64,000 bases of DNA from Paraburkholderia azotifigens (GCF_007995085.1 NZ_VOQS01000005.1:1612001-1676000); one strand, 5' to 3'; positions 43,888 through 53,170 are shown, numbered from the stretch's first letter. Made by a program: numbers and translations. Notes: generated by a model from the letters alone, not told the origin.

Positions 43888-45369
43888 CTATTTGATGTAC
43901 CAGCCCCACGGCTTGTCGCTTTCGTATCGCGTAATCTGTTTGGTCTCGAGATAGTTATTGAGACCCCACTCCCCCAGTTCACGGCCGATGCCGGATTGCT
44001 TGTAGCCGCCCCACGGCGCTTCCGTAAACGTCGGCTGGGAACAGTTAATCCAGACAATGCCCGCGCGCAGAGCGCGCGCCACCCGGTCGCAACGTACGAG
44101 ATCGCTCGACATCACTGCAGCGGCAAGTCCGAACCGAGAGTTGTTTGCCGAACGCACCGCTTCGGCCTCGTCGTCGAACGCACGGATACAGACGACTGGT
44201 CCAAAAATCTCTTCGTTCCAGACCCAGCTTTCCTCAGGCACATCTGCAAACACGGCAGGCTCCATGAAGAAGCCTTTGTCCAGATGTGCGGGTCGGCCTC
44301 CGCCAGCCACCAGATGCGCACCCTCGCTCTTTCCGCGTTCCACCGCTTCGTGCACCTTGTCGAACTGGGCTTTGCTGACAATCGGACCCAGCAGCACACC
44401 ATCCTCCAAGCCATTGCCGATGCGGATTTTCTGCGTTTGCTCCGTCAACCGTTTGAGCAGGCGGTCATAGATGCCGCGCTGAACGAGTACGCGCGAGGTA
44501 GCTGAGCACACCTCGCCCTGATTCCAGAAAATACCGAACATAATCCACTCGACAGCCGCGTCGATGTCGCTATCGTCGAACACGATGAACGGCGATTTGC
44601 CACCAAGCTCGAGGCTGACGTTCTTGATGTCACGCGCGGCCGCCTGCATGATGCGGCTCCCGGTCGGCACACTGCCCGTGAAGGCGAGTTTGTCGATGTC
44701 GGGATGTTCGGAGAGCGGCGCGCCCGCGTCCTTACCGAGACCCGTCACCACATTGAGGACGCCGTTGGGCAACCCTGCTGCCGATGCAATGTCCGCTAGC
44801 TCAAGCGCCGTTAAAGGAGTGAGTTCGGATGGCTTGAGCACCATCGTGCAGCCTGCCGCGAGCGCTGGCGCGACTTTCCATGAGGCCATCAGCATCGGGA
44901 AATTCCACGGGATGATTGCACCTGCGACGCCGACCGGCTCCTTTCGGGCGATAGAGCTGAAGCGGTCGTCGGATAGCACCACCTGCGTCTCAGCGTTCTG
45001 GTCGAGCTTCTCGGCAAGGTTTGCATAGAATTCGAAACATCCCGCGGCGTCGGCCAGGTCCCATAGTGCTTCGGGCAACGGCTTACCGTTGTCGCGGACT
45101 TCAATTTCTGCAAGTTCCTGGATGCGGTCACGAATGCCCGCGCCAATCTTGCGAAGAATCGCGGCGCGCTCCGCACCCGTCATGCGTGGCCACGGACCCT
45201 CATCGAATGCCTTCCGGGCAGCCCTGACCGCGAGGTCAATGTCTTCAGATGTGGCGGCGGCGACGTGCGCGATGACCTCCTCGGTACTTGGGTCAACCGT
45301 TTCAAAAGTTCCGCGACTGGCCGGCAACACCCAGGCGCCGTCAATGAAGAGGTTTTCGTAGGATTTCAT
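43888..45369 (-). CDS. Aldehyde dehydrogenase (betaine-aldehyde-dehydrogenase-like)
   Basis: 493 residues. NAD-binding IIPWNFPMLMASWKVAPALAAG, catalytic Glu in VSLELGGKSP and catalytic Cys in WNQGEVCSATSR, followed by the C-terminal [19 protein letters not shown] typical of BADH/GbsA relatives. It starts 2 bp after the racemase homologue and ends the operon that begins with livH. A second, very similar copy is cut by the right window edge (63802). In hydroxyproline breakdown an aldehyde dehydrogenase oxidises alpha-ketoglutarate semialdehyde; that role is possible here. Confidence 0.9.
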   Translation of the reverse strand: MKSYENLFIDGAWVLPASRGTFETVDPSTEEVIAHVAAATSEDIDLAVRAARKAFDEGPWPRMTGAERAAILRKIGAGIRDRIQELAEIEVRDNGKPLPEALWDLADAAGCFEFYANLAEKLDQNAETQVVLSDDRFSSIARKEPVGVAGAIIPWNFPMLMASWKVAPALAAGCTMVLKPSELTPLTALELADIASAAGLPNGVLNVVTGLGKDAGAPLSEHPDIDKLAFTGSVPTGSRIMQAAARDIKNVSLELGGKSPFIVFDDSDIDAAVEWIMFGIFWNQGEVCSATSRVLVQRGIYDRLLKRLTEQTQKIRIGNGLEDGVLLGPIVSKAQFDKVHEAVERGKSEGAHLVAGGGRPAHLDKGFFMEPAVFADVPEESWVWNEEIFGPVVCIRAFDDEAEAVRSANNSRFGLAAAVMSSDLVRCDRVARALRAGIVWINCSQPTFTEAPWGGYKQSGIGRELGEWGLNNYLETKQITRYESDKPWGWYIK

Positions 45370-45371
45370 AG

Positions 45372-46445
45372 TTAGTCAGAATTCGAGTGACGGGTTTTAA
45401 TGAGCTTTTCATCGACGGCTTCGAGCCATGTATCGGCCAGCGTGAAACCTGACTGGAAGCGGTCGGTCGGGTCGACACCGATTTGCGAGATTCCGGTAAT
45501 CCACGCCTGGCCAGCGACGACCGACACCACGGCATCGACGTCGCCGACTTTTGTCCTGGACTCGACCCGACTCTCGAACCTCGAGCCTGTAATGGACTCA
45601 TGGATGAACGTTTGGCCGACACCGATAAGTCCGCGTGCATGCAACACGGCAAGACGTGCAGACGTCCCGGTGCCACATGGAGACCGGTCGCACCGGCCGG
45701 GCGAAACGACGACTGCGTTTCGTGCAAATAGTCTTCCCTCCTCCCGTTGCAGAGGACCGGTCAGCTCGAAGTTGGTGATTCCCTTGATGAGCGGATTCAG
45801 TGGATGCGAGAACGGAAGCTGTTGGGCTGCTGCGGCCTTGATTTTTTGACCGATTTCGCAGATTTCGCGCGCTTCATCCGGCGTGATTCCGAATCCGAGC
45901 GCTTCGGCTCCGACCAGCACATAGGTCATCCCTCCATACGCGACGTCAGCTTTAACGGTGCCGAGACCAGGCACCTCAACGTTGGCATCGAGGTGAGAAA
46001 CGAATGCAGGTTGATTCGTGAACGCCACCCGCTTTACCTTGCCGTCTTCGCATTCACAGCGGGCGTGGATAAGACCTGCTGGAGACTCCAGCACGAGTTC
46101 GGTCACAGGCTCCTGCATGGGCAGGATTCCCGTCTCCAGCAAGACCGTGGCAACGCACATCGTATTGGAGCCCGACATCGCAACATATTCTGTCGATTCC
46201 GCGATCACGTAACCCATCTGCGCGCGGGGGTCGGTCGCGGGAAGTATGAAGTTGACGTTGTGATTCACCGAGCCGCGTGGCTCAAAAAGACAAATCTTGC
46301 GGAGGGTATCGCCATGCTCTTCGAGATACATCATCTTCTCGAACATGGTAGTTCCGGGGACATCAATCAGACCGCCAGTCACAACGTTGCCGACTTCGCC
46401 TTCGGCATGGCAGTTGACCATCGTGAATGTCTTATTCCAACGCAT
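45372..46445 (-). CDS. Proline racemase family protein, Ser/Cys active site
   Basis: 357 residues, paralogue of the genes at 16438 and 62756. First catalytic position is Ser (VAMSGSNTMC), second is Cys ([14 protein letters not shown]). The N-terminal MRWNKTFTMVNCHAEGEVGNVVTGG is conserved among the three. The ATG follows GGGAGTTCCT. It lies between a decayed hydroxyproline-epimerase 3' end and the aldehyde dehydrogenase and may have replaced the lost Cys/Cys enzyme. Racemase, epimerase or dehydratase activity cannot be decided from sequence. Confidence 0.84.
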   Translation of the reverse strand: MRWNKTFTMVNCHAEGEVGNVVTGGLIDVPGTTMFEKMMYLEEHGDTLRKICLFEPRGSVNHNVNFILPATDPRAQMGYVIAESTEYVAMSGSNTMCVATVLLETGILPMQEPVTELVLESPAGLIHARCECEDGKVKRVAFTNQPAFVSHLDANVEVPGLGTVKADVAYGGMTYVLVGAEALGFGITPDEAREICEIGQKIKAAAAQQLPFSHPLNPLIKGITNFELTGPLQREEGRLFARNAVVVSPGRCDRSPCGTGTSARLAVLHARGLIGVGQTFIHESITGSRFESRVESRTKVGDVDAVVSVVAGQAWITGISQIGVDPTDRFQSGFTLADTWLEAVDEKLIKTRHSNSD

Positions 46446-46495
46446 AGGAACTCCCGATCCGGTTGATGCCTTAACACTGCGTAGATTGATACTGT

Positions 46496-46581
46496 TCAGC
46501 CGGCAAAGTCGCTCAGGGTGAAGCCATGAGCGTAGGGTTTGATGTCCGGCGAATTGATGCCCAGACGAACGTATTCGCCTG
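46496..46581 (-). pseudogene. 3' remnant of a proline racemase/hydroxyproline epimerase gene
   Basis: Between the DapA-family stop and the intact racemase, the minus strand encodes about 28 residues ending IKPYAHGFTLSDFAG and a stop. KPYAHGFTLSDFA matches [13 protein letters not shown], the C-terminus of the Cys/Cys racemase at 14287, at 9 of 13 positions. No start or catalytic part remains. It is best read as the tail of a deleted paralogue. Confidence 0.6.
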
Positions 46582-46595
46582 GGTGTGTCACCTGC

Positions 46596-47474
46596 TCAGG
46601 CTTGCGCCGCTTCGAAAACCGCACGGAATTCTGCTTTCTCGGTATCAGTGAGGGGCTGCAGCGGCATGCGCGCGGCACCGACCTTGAATCCCGCGAGTTC
46701 GCAGCCGTATTTCACTTTCTGCACGAACTTGCCCGCTTCCATGGTCGCCATGACGGGGAAGAGCGAACGCATCACATCCTGTGCACCGCGGATGTCACCG
46801 GCTGCGAACTTGTTGTAGAAATCGACGACCGGCTTCACGAAGCAATTCGCCGGTCCGCAAATCCAGCTGCTCGCGCCCCACAGGAAGAAGTCGAGCGCCT
46901 GGTCGTCCGACCCGCAGGACAACTGGTAGTTGCCCTTGTATTTTTCGCCGATTTCGATGGCACGCAGGAGATTGCCACTGCTCTCCTTGATACCGACGAC
47001 ACGGTCGTTGTCCTTGAATGCGTCCAGCACACCGAAGCCGACTTCCACGTTCGTACGAACGGGGTAGTTATAAAGCACCACGTTCACGTCCGGCACAGCC
47101 TTCAAGATGGCTTCGTAGTGGCCGATGAGTTCTTCCTGCGAGGGCAAGGCGTAGTACGGCGGGGCGATGAGTACGTTCTTGTACCCTGCATCGCGAACCA
47201 ACTGGGTTTGCTCGATGACTTCTCTCGTGCACGAACCATTGGCACCGCCGATAAGGGTGCCGCGGTCGCCTACGACTTCCAGAACCGTCTTCAGGATTGC
47301 CCGACGCTCATCGTGCGTCAGGGCGTAGTACTCGCCGGTGGAGCCGAGCGGAACAAACCCGCTCACGCCCGCTTTCAACTGGAATTCGAGGATGTCCGCG
47401 AGCGTTGCGTGGTCGACGGCGCCAGATGCGTCGAAGGGGGTAACCAGTGCGGGCAGGATGCCTTTCATCTGCAT
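46596..47474 (-). CDS. Dihydrodipicolinate synthase (DapA/HypD) family aldolase or deaminase
   Basis: 292 residues, TIM barrel. GSTGEYYALTHDERRAIL, catalytic tyrosine in VVLYNYPVRTNV and Schiff-base lysine in VVGIKESSGN. The family includes Delta1-pyrroline-4-hydroxy-2-carboxylate deaminase (HypD/LhpC) of hydroxyproline breakdown, 4-hydroxy-2-oxoglutarate aldolase and keto-deoxy acid dehydratases. Position in a racemase/LivFGMH/aldehyde-dehydrogenase operon makes the HypD role attractive. Start may be M1 or M3 (MKGILPAL). Housekeeping DapA is less likely. Confidence 0.86.
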   Translation of the reverse strand: MQMKGILPALVTPFDASGAVDHATLADILEFQLKAGVSGFVPLGSTGEYYALTHDERRAILKTVLEVVGDRGTLIGGANGSCTREVIEQTQLVRDAGYKNVLIAPPYYALPSQEELIGHYEAILKAVPDVNVVLYNYPVRTNVEVGFGVLDAFKDNDRVVGIKESSGNLLRAIEIGEKYKGNYQLSCGSDDQALDFFLWGASSWICGPANCFVKPVVDFYNKFAAGDIRGAQDVMRSLFPVMATMEAGKFVQKVKYGCELAGFKVGAARMPLQPLTDTEKAEFRAVFEAAQA

Positions 47475-47576
47475 TTGAAATCTCTCCAGCTAAGAAGTGA
47501 CGAAACCAATGGGCCTATCGCATGAGTCGACGCGATTCGGTGCTATTACCTGACTGTTGCCTTAATTGCTTTCTCA

Positions 47577-47606
47577 AGGGTCGGTCCGGCAACCGCGGCC
47601 GACCCT
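47577..47606. terminator. Hairpin between livF and the DapA-family gene
   Basis: AGGGTCGG (47577-47584) pairs with CCGACCCT (47599-47606), ten bases after the livF stop. No U-run follows. It may attenuate or process the transcript between transport and enzyme genes. Confidence 0.45.
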
Positions 47607-47615
47607 CGAAGTCGT

Positions 47616-48332
47616 CTACTCTCCGAGGTACGCAGCTCGTACCTTCGGGTCATCGAGCATTTGCCTGGCATCGCCCGACATGGTGACGAGACCCGAATCC
47701 ATGACATAGCCACGATTGGCGGCCTGCAGTGCAAGACGTGCGTTCTGTTCAACGAGCAGGACAGTGATGCCCTCACGGGAGACTTCTCGCACCACCTCGA
47801 AAATCTTCTCGACCATGATTGGGCTGAGGCCCATTGAGGGCTCATCCAGGAGAAGCAGCTTGGGCTTGCTGATGATTGCTCGCGCCATTGCCAGCATCTG
47901 CTGCTCACCGCCCGAAAGAGTGCCGGCCAACTGCGTTGCCCGCTCTTTTAATCGCGGAAAGAATCCGAACGTCCGGTCGACGTCCTTCCTGATTCCATCG
48001 GCGTCAGACCGCAGATAGGCGCCCATCTGCATGTTCTCGACGATGGTCATGCGTGCAAAGATGCCGCGTCCTTCCGGAACCATCGCGAGACCGCGCTTCA
48101 AAAGCTCGTGCGCCGGAACTCCTTTAATCGACTGGCCCATGTATTCGATTTCGCCGGCCGAAAACGGCTTGAGGCCGGTGATTGCTTTCATCGTGGTGGT
48201 CTTGCCGGCGCCATTCGCGCCAATCAACGTGACCAGCTCGCCTTCCTTGACCTCCATGTCAGCACCCTTGACTGCCTGGATGCCTCCATAGTTGATTTGC
48301 AGGCCCTTGATTTTCAGAATGGTCTTCGCCAT
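47616..48332 (-). CDS. livF: Branched-chain amino-acid ABC transporter ATP-binding protein LivF
   Basis: 238 residues. Walker A GANGAGKTTTMKAI, the LivF-type PEGRGIFARMTIVENM, signature LSGGEQQMLAMARAI, Walker B LLLLDEPSMGLSP. The ATG at 48332 overlaps the livG stop by one base (TGATG), giving translational coupling. Second ATPase of the LivFGMH transporter. Confidence 0.92.
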   Translation of the reverse strand: MAKTILKIKGLQINYGGIQAVKGADMEVKEGELVTLIGANGAGKTTTMKAITGLKPFSAGEIEYMGQSIKGVPAHELLKRGLAMVPEGRGIFARMTIVENMQMGAYLRSDADGIRKDVDRTFGFFPRLKERATQLAGTLSGGEQQMLAMARAIISKPKLLLLDEPSMGLSPIMVEKIFEVVREVSREGITVLLVEQNARLALQAANRGYVMDSGLVTMSGDARQMLDDPKVRAAYLGE

Positions 48333-49108
48333 CAGTGCACTCCCGCGCCGAGATACGCTTCGATAACCTTCGGGTGCTTCTGCACTTCCTGCGGCAGGCC
48401 TTCGGCAATCACCTTGCCGTAGTCCAGGACCGTCAGTCGGTTGCACAGACCCATCACCAGCTTCACGTCGTGCTCGATAAGAAGAATCGTCCGGCCGTCG
48501 CTTCGAATCTTGTCGAGCAGTTTCGTCAGTTCAACCTTCTCAGTAGCGTTCATGCCTGCAGCCGGTTCATCAAGTGCAAGCAGCTTGGGGTCGGTCGCGA
48601 GCGCTCTAGCGATTTCAAGGCGTCGCTGGTGGCCATATGAAAGATTGCGCGACGTGTAATCGGCGTATTGCGCGATTCCCACGTAATCGAGCAACTCGAT
48701 AGCGCGCTCTTTGATTTCGCGCTCCTCGCGCCTTTCAGCCGGCGTCTGGAAAACGGCGCCCAATAGTCCGTGTTTCGTACGGACATGGCGCCCGACCATC
48801 ACATTCTCGAGCGCCGTCATACCGCCGAAGAGACGGATGTTCTGAAAGGTCCGGGCGATGCCTGCCTTCGCCACCTGGTACACAGCTGTCGGGGTGTAGG
48901 CGTCTCCGTCGAGCACGAACTTGCCAGAATCAGGCGTGTAGAGGCCCGTGATGACATTGAAGAAAGTCGTCTTGCCAGCTCCGTTCGGGCCGATCAGGCC
49001 GTAGATGGAGCCCTGCTCGATCTGGAGGCCCACATCCGATAGCGCCTGCAGACCGCCGAAGCGCTTGTTGACGCCGGTGACCGAAAGGCGGATAGGTTTG
49101 GTGTTCAT
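48332..49108 (-). CDS. livG: Branched-chain amino-acid ABC transporter ATP-binding protein LivG
   Basis: 258 residues. Walker A GPNGAGKTTFFNVITG, FQNIRLFGGMTALENVMVG, LSYGHQRRLEIARAL and LLALDEPAAGMN, the LivG form of the signature. The ATG at 49108 follows AAGGAG by ten bases; the longer frame upstream overlaps livM and is not conserved. Confidence 0.92.
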   Translation of the reverse strand: MNTKPIRLSVTGVNKRFGGLQALSDVGLQIEQGSIYGLIGPNGAGKTTFFNVITGLYTPDSGKFVLDGDAYTPTAVYQVAKAGIARTFQNIRLFGGMTALENVMVGRHVRTKHGLLGAVFQTPAERREEREIKERAIELLDYVGIAQYADYTSRNLSYGHQRRLEIARALATDPKLLALDEPAAGMNATEKVELTKLLDKIRSDGRTILLIEHDVKLVMGLCNRLTVLDYGKVIAEGLPQEVQKHPKVIEAYLGAGVH

Positions 49109-49128
49109 CTGTTCGTATCTCCTTCGGC

Positions 49129-50295
49129 TCAGGCACGTGCCGATTTGTTGGCACGCTTCGCGAATTTCGCGACCTTGTCTTCGTGCTTCGCCGCTGGCCA
49201 AAGTCCCTCGGAGCGGTAGAGCATGATGAGAACCATCGCAAGCGAGTAAATAAGCTGGCGCATCACCTCGGTGTCGACGACTTCGTGTCCGAACAACATA
49301 TGCTGCAGCGGGCCCATGGTCGTACGCAGAAACTCGGGAAGTACTGCGAGCAGCAGTGCGCCGAGGATGACGCCTGGAATGTGACCGACACCGCCCAGCA
49401 CGACACAGGCGAGCACCACAATCGACTCGGGCAGCGTGAAGGATTCGGGCGAAACGAAGCCCTGGAACGCGCCGAACATTGCGCCCGACAGACCACCAAA
49501 CGAGGCACCCATTGCGAACGCCAGCAGCTTCACATTCCGGGTGTTGATGCCCATGGCCTTTGCAGCAACCTCGTCTTCGCGAATTGCGCCCCATGCACGG
49601 CCAATCCGCGAATGCTGCAGACGGGTACAAACCCAGATGACAAGGAGCGCCGCCAGTACGAAGAGGTAGTAATAGAGGAAGACCGACGGGAATCGCACGC
49701 CGAACACCGTAACGCCGTCGGAGAGACTGAAGCTGCCAAACTGGACAGGCGTGATACCGGTGACACCTTTCGGACCGTTCGTAATGTTGATGGGGCGGTC
49801 CAGGTTGTTCATGAAGATTCGAACAATTTCTCCGAAGCCCAGCGTCACAATCGCGAGATAGTCACCGCGAAGCCGCAAGGTGGGAGCGCCGAGCAGTACC
49901 CCCAGGAAAGCGGCAAACGCCATCGCGCACGGCACGATGAGAACAAACGGAACCTGAAGGCCGCCGGGTGCGATTTGAGCAACCCATTCGAACTGAGCAG
50001 CCAGATGAGGAGACGAGAGTAGCGCCGCGGTGTAAGCCCCAACAGCGTAGAAGGCTATATACCCCAGGTCGAGCAGGCCTGCAAAGCCGACCACCACGTT
50101 GAGCCCAAGAGCCAACATGACATAAAGCATTGCAAAGTCGAGCACGCGCACCCAATAGTTGCCACCGGCCGCGCCAAGCAGGAAAGGTGCTGCTACCGTC
50201 GCGATGACTACGAGGACGCCGATGCCCAGCTTTTTTGCGGGCGCGTGCTCGACGATGAGCGTCGACGACGGGTCGATTTTCTGGATGGAAGTCAT
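49129..50295 (-). CDS. livM: Branched-chain amino-acid ABC transporter permease LivM
   Basis: 388 residues, nine or more membrane segments, with YVMLALGLNVVVGFAGLLDLGYIAFYAVGAYTAAL and the conserved RIGRAWGAIREDEVAAKAMGIN loop facing the ATPases. The hydrophilic tail after the last helix is usual for LivM. It lies 20 bp upstream of livG. Confidence 0.92.
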   Translation of the reverse strand: MTSIQKIDPSSTLIVEHAPAKKLGIGVLVVIATVAAPFLLGAAGGNYWVRVLDFAMLYVMLALGLNVVVGFAGLLDLGYIAFYAVGAYTAALLSSPHLAAQFEWVAQIAPGGLQVPFVLIVPCAMAFAAFLGVLLGAPTLRLRGDYLAIVTLGFGEIVRIFMNNLDRPINITNGPKGVTGITPVQFGSFSLSDGVTVFGVRFPSVFLYYYLFVLAALLVIWVCTRLQHSRIGRAWGAIREDEVAAKAMGINTRNVKLLAFAMGASFGGLSGAMFGAFQGFVSPESFTLPESIVVLACVVLGGVGHIPGVILGALLLAVLPEFLRTTMGPLQHMLFGHEVVDTEVMRQLIYSLAMVLIMLYRSEGLWPAAKHEDKVAKFAKRANKSARA

Positions 50296-50313
50296 TGTCT
50301 GGTTTCCTTTCTC

Positions 50314-51264
50314 TTATGCACGGTCTGCAACTCGCTCGCCGAGCAAGCCGGAAGGACGGAAGACAAGCACAACGATGAGCACGATGAAGGCGAAGACATC
50401 CTGGTAGTTACTTCCGAAGACGTCGTTGGTCAAATGCCCGATGTAACCAGCACCCAGCTGTTCAATCAGGCCGAGGAGCACTCCACCGACCATGGCCCCC
50501 GCCAGATTTCCGATGCCGCCGAGCACGGCTGCTGTGAATGCCTTAAGGCCGGGGATAAAGCCCATATAGAAGTGAGCGTTGCCGTATTCCGAGGCGATCA
50601 TTACCCCTGCGACGGCAGCGAGCGCGGAACCAATGACAAACGTCGACGAGATGACGAAGTTCGGATTGACACCCATCAATGACGCATTGCCAGGGTTTTC
50701 TGCCACAGCGCGCATCGCGCGGCCGAGCTTGGTCTTGTGCACCAGCAGCAGCAGGCCGGCCATGATGACGAACGCCACGACGATGATGACAATTTCAGTA
50801 ATCGAAATCACCGCACCGGGCGTCGTGCTGGTGGCCTTGATCACGCTCAACGGGTCCGTCGGCAACAGCTGTGGAAATGGCAGCGGATTGCGCGACCAGA
50901 TCATCATGGCAAGCGTCTGGAGCAACAGTGAGACGCCGATTGCCGTAATCAGCGGTGCAAGCCTGGGCGCCTTGCGCAGTGGACGGTACGCGAATCGCTC
51001 AATGGTGTAGCCGACCGCCGCGCAAACCGCCGCCGCGATGACGAGCGCAATCGTCAGCGTGGCAAGGTTCCCCAACCCAGGAAAGTGATTCTGTAGAACG
51101 CCGATGCATGAGAGCGCCACGAGAGCGCCCACCATCAGCACATCGCCGTGCGCAAAATTAACGATGCCCAGAATGCCGTACACCATGGTGTAGCCGAGGG
51201 CGATGATGGCGTAGACGCTACCCAGGACGAGCCCGTTCAAGATTTGCTGGATGAAAATGTCCAT
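50314..51264 (-). CDS. livH: Branched-chain amino-acid ABC transporter permease LivH
   Basis: 316 residues. MDIFIQQILNGLVLGSVYAIIALGYTMVYGILGIVNFAHGD is the typical LivH start (ATG at 51264); MRAVAENPGNASLMGVN is the cytoplasmic coupling loop. It is the first gene of the livHMGF-dapA-like-racemase-aldehyde dehydrogenase operon. Its promoter, about 225 bp upstream, has the same architecture as those of the divergent livK and of the porin. Confidence 0.92.
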   Translation of the reverse strand: MDIFIQQILNGLVLGSVYAIIALGYTMVYGILGIVNFAHGDVLMVGALVALSCIGVLQNHFPGLGNLATLTIALVIAAAVCAAVGYTIERFAYRPLRKAPRLAPLITAIGVSLLLQTLAMMIWSRNPLPFPQLLPTDPLSVIKATSTTPGAVISITEIVIIVVAFVIMAGLLLLVHKTKLGRAMRAVAENPGNASLMGVNPNFVISSTFVIGSALAAVAGVMIASEYGNAHFYMGFIPGLKAFTAAVLGGIGNLAGAMVGGVLLGLIEQLGAGYIGHLTNDVFGSNYQDVFAFIVLIVVLVFRPSGLLGERVADRA

Positions 51265-51485
51265 GTGTCTCAGAACACCTCTTTTTCGACGGCAGCCAGA
51301 TTTCCGCTCGCCGTTTAGTGATTGCTGATTGGGCCGGCCTGGCCACGTCATCGGCTACGTCCAGAAATCTGTCGTATCGACATCAGGAATGGCTCCGCTT
51401 TTCGCAGGAAATCAGACCGTCGCCCCCGCGAACGCCGCAGTTGCTCACCCCAAAGGCATGAACGGAACACAAACTTGAACACTTT

Positions 51486-51536
51486 GTGGTATGCAGCGTT
51501 GTACACAGAATAAACAGCCGAAATCGTCGATGTCAA
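51486..51536 (-). promoter_or_regulatory. livH promoter with downstream operator
   Basis: Minus strand: TTGACA (51531-51536), 18-bp spacer, TATTCT (51507-51512), then the 21-bp element 51506-51486 containing CAAC-N3-GCA-N-AC. The same element in the same place follows the -10 at 51701 (livK) and 57216 (porin). The likely regulator is the GntR at 55026. Confidence 0.62.
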
Positions 51537-51676
51537 CGCGCAATCGATAGGGTGTTTACCTGGTGCGGCCGTGGTTCAGGCTGACAAGTGCTTGATTTGC
51601 ATGGGGATCTACCGTTTTTGGCAGCGTCCGATCCGCCTCGATTCCACGGTTTGGGGAAGCGCCAGGGAATGTCCCA

Positions 51677-51724
51677 TTGACATCCCTGATTTTGAGTCAC
51701 TACGATGTATGCAACCTAGCACAC
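51677..51724 (+). promoter_or_regulatory. livK promoter with downstream operator
   Basis: TTGACA (51677-51682), 18-bp spacer, TACGAT (51701-51706), followed directly by a 21-bp element with CAAC-N3-GCA-N-AC in the same phase as in the livH and porin promoters. It leaves a leader of about 140 nt before the livK start. Confidence 0.6.
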
Positions 51725-51852
51725 TTCACCGCATGCAAATATGTGTATCGAACGGATGCACAGTTTCGGAATGGCATTGAGTGGGCATCGGCTCCGCCTT
51801 TAGCCATCAGCGGAATGGTCGTCACTGGATTCCTCTTAATCAGGAGTTTTAA

Positions 51853-53016
51853 ATGTTTCGTCGTAATGTTCTGAAGCTCGCAATTCTCTCGGCCTGCGCG
51901 ACCTTCACCGCAAGCGCCTACTCTCAAGATTCGAACACGGTGAAGATTGGCTTCGCCGGGCCGCTTACGGGCTTCTCGGCCCAGTGGGGCAAGGACGAAG
52001 AAAACGCAGTGCGCATCGCCGTCGACGATGCCAACAAAGCGGGAATCGTTATCGGTGGCAAGAAAATTACCTTCGCCGTCGACGCTCAAGATGATGCGGC
52101 GGACCCGAAGACCGCCGTGCTGGTAGCCCAAAAATTCGTGGACGACGAAGTTTCCGGCATCGTGGGTCACCACAATTCGGGCTGCTGGAATGCTGCCGCT
52201 CCGGTTTACGCGAAGGCTGGCATTCCCTCGGTTTCGCCTTCGGCAAGTTCGCCTCAGGTGACCTCGCAAGGTCTCAAGACTGTGTTCCGCACTATCAACA
52301 ATGACGACCAGATGGCCAAGCTGGCGGCCGACTATAGCGTCAAGAAGCTCGGTGCGAAACGCATTGCAACCATCGACGACAGCACCGACTACGGTTCGAA
52401 CTTCGCAACCGAGCTCGGCAAAGCCATCAAGGCAGACGGTGGCAATGTCGTAAGCCGCCAATACACCGACACGAAGTCGGTCGACTTCCGCGGCATTCTG
52501 ACGCAAATCAAGGGACAGAATCCGGACCTCATCGTGTACATCGGGTCATACGGGCAGGCCGCCGCCCTGGTCAAGCAGGTACGTCAGCTCGGCATCACGG
52601 CGAAGTTCATGGGCGAAGGTGGCTTCACGAACGACAGCTTCCTCAAGCTTGCCGGCGATTCGGCGAAGGGAATGTATAGCTGGGAATACGGTCTGCCGCT
52701 CTCACGCATGCCGCGTGCTGCAGAGCTCGAGAGCAAGATGAAGGCGAAGTTCGGCACGGGCATCGTTCAGTTCGCGCCGCAGGCTTACGACGCGACGTGG
52801 GCAATCATCAACGCCATGAAGAAGGCTGATTCCACCGACCCGAAAAAATATCTGTCGGCGCTGCAGACGAATAGCTTCGACGGCATTATCGGCAAGATTG
52901 CGTTCCAGAAGAACGGAGACTTTGCCGTCGCCAACGCATCGCTGTTCCAGGAACAAGGCGGGAAGTGGGCGGTTCTCGACACAGCGGAAGGCGCAAACTC
53001 CTACGCTGGCAAGTAA
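51853..53016 (+). CDS. livK: LivK-type substrate-binding protein of the LivHMGF system
   Basis: 387 residues. Signal peptide MFRRNVLKLAILSACATFTASAYS, then VKIGFAGPLTGFSAQWGKDEEN, VDAQDDAADPKTAVLVAQ and GHHNSGCWNAAAPVYAKAG. The ATG has CAGGAG eight bases upstream. Divergent from livHMGF with the same promoter form, and upstream of the aconitase-X gene, so the ligand is probably a hydroxyproline isomer or related cyclic amino acid (inference). A hairpin with a T-rich tail after the stop would keep binding-protein mRNA in excess over the enzyme. Confidence 0.92.
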   Translation: MFRRNVLKLAILSACATFTASAYSQDSNTVKIGFAGPLTGFSAQWGKDEENAVRIAVDDANKAGIVIGGKKITFAVDAQDDAADPKTAVLVAQKFVDDEVSGIVGHHNSGCWNAAAPVYAKAGIPSVSPSASSPQVTSQGLKTVFRTINNDDQMAKLAADYSVKKLGAKRIATIDDSTDYGSNFATELGKAIKADGGNVVSRQYTDTKSVDFRGILTQIKGQNPDLIVYIGSYGQAAALVKQVRQLGITAKFMGEGGFTNDSFLKLAGDSAKGMYSWEYGLPLSRMPRAAELESKMKAKFGTGIVQFAPQAYDATWAIINAMKKADSTDPKKYLSALQTNSFDGIIGKIAFQKNGDFAVANASLFQEQGGKWAVLDTAEGANSYAGK

Positions 53017-53035
53017 CGGACCTTTCTGAAATGGG

Positions 53036-53075
53036 ACGCCCGGGGGCCTTAGGCCACGGGCGTTTATTGCATTTT
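53036..53075 (+). terminator. Terminator/attenuator between livK and the aconitase-X gene
   Basis: ACGCCCG (53036-53042) pairs with CGGGCGT (53057-53063), with an inner GGCC pairing, followed by TTTATTGCATTTTT. Twenty bases after the livK stop and about 95 bp before the next gene, it should cause partial termination. Confidence 0.7.
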
Positions 53076-53170
53076 TGGCGCGTCAATCCGAGCCGGATGC
53101 AAGTTCCAGATATTTGCTGCAAAGTGAACCGTCCTCGCAATAAATCTCCAGAAGACAAGCCAGGTAAATT

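Noticed and set aside
51370..51382. TGTCG-N3-CGACA dyad upstream of livH as a fifth GntR site
   Set aside because: Half-sites match but the spacing is 3 instead of 9 bases, and it lies downstream of the mapped promoter; probably chance.
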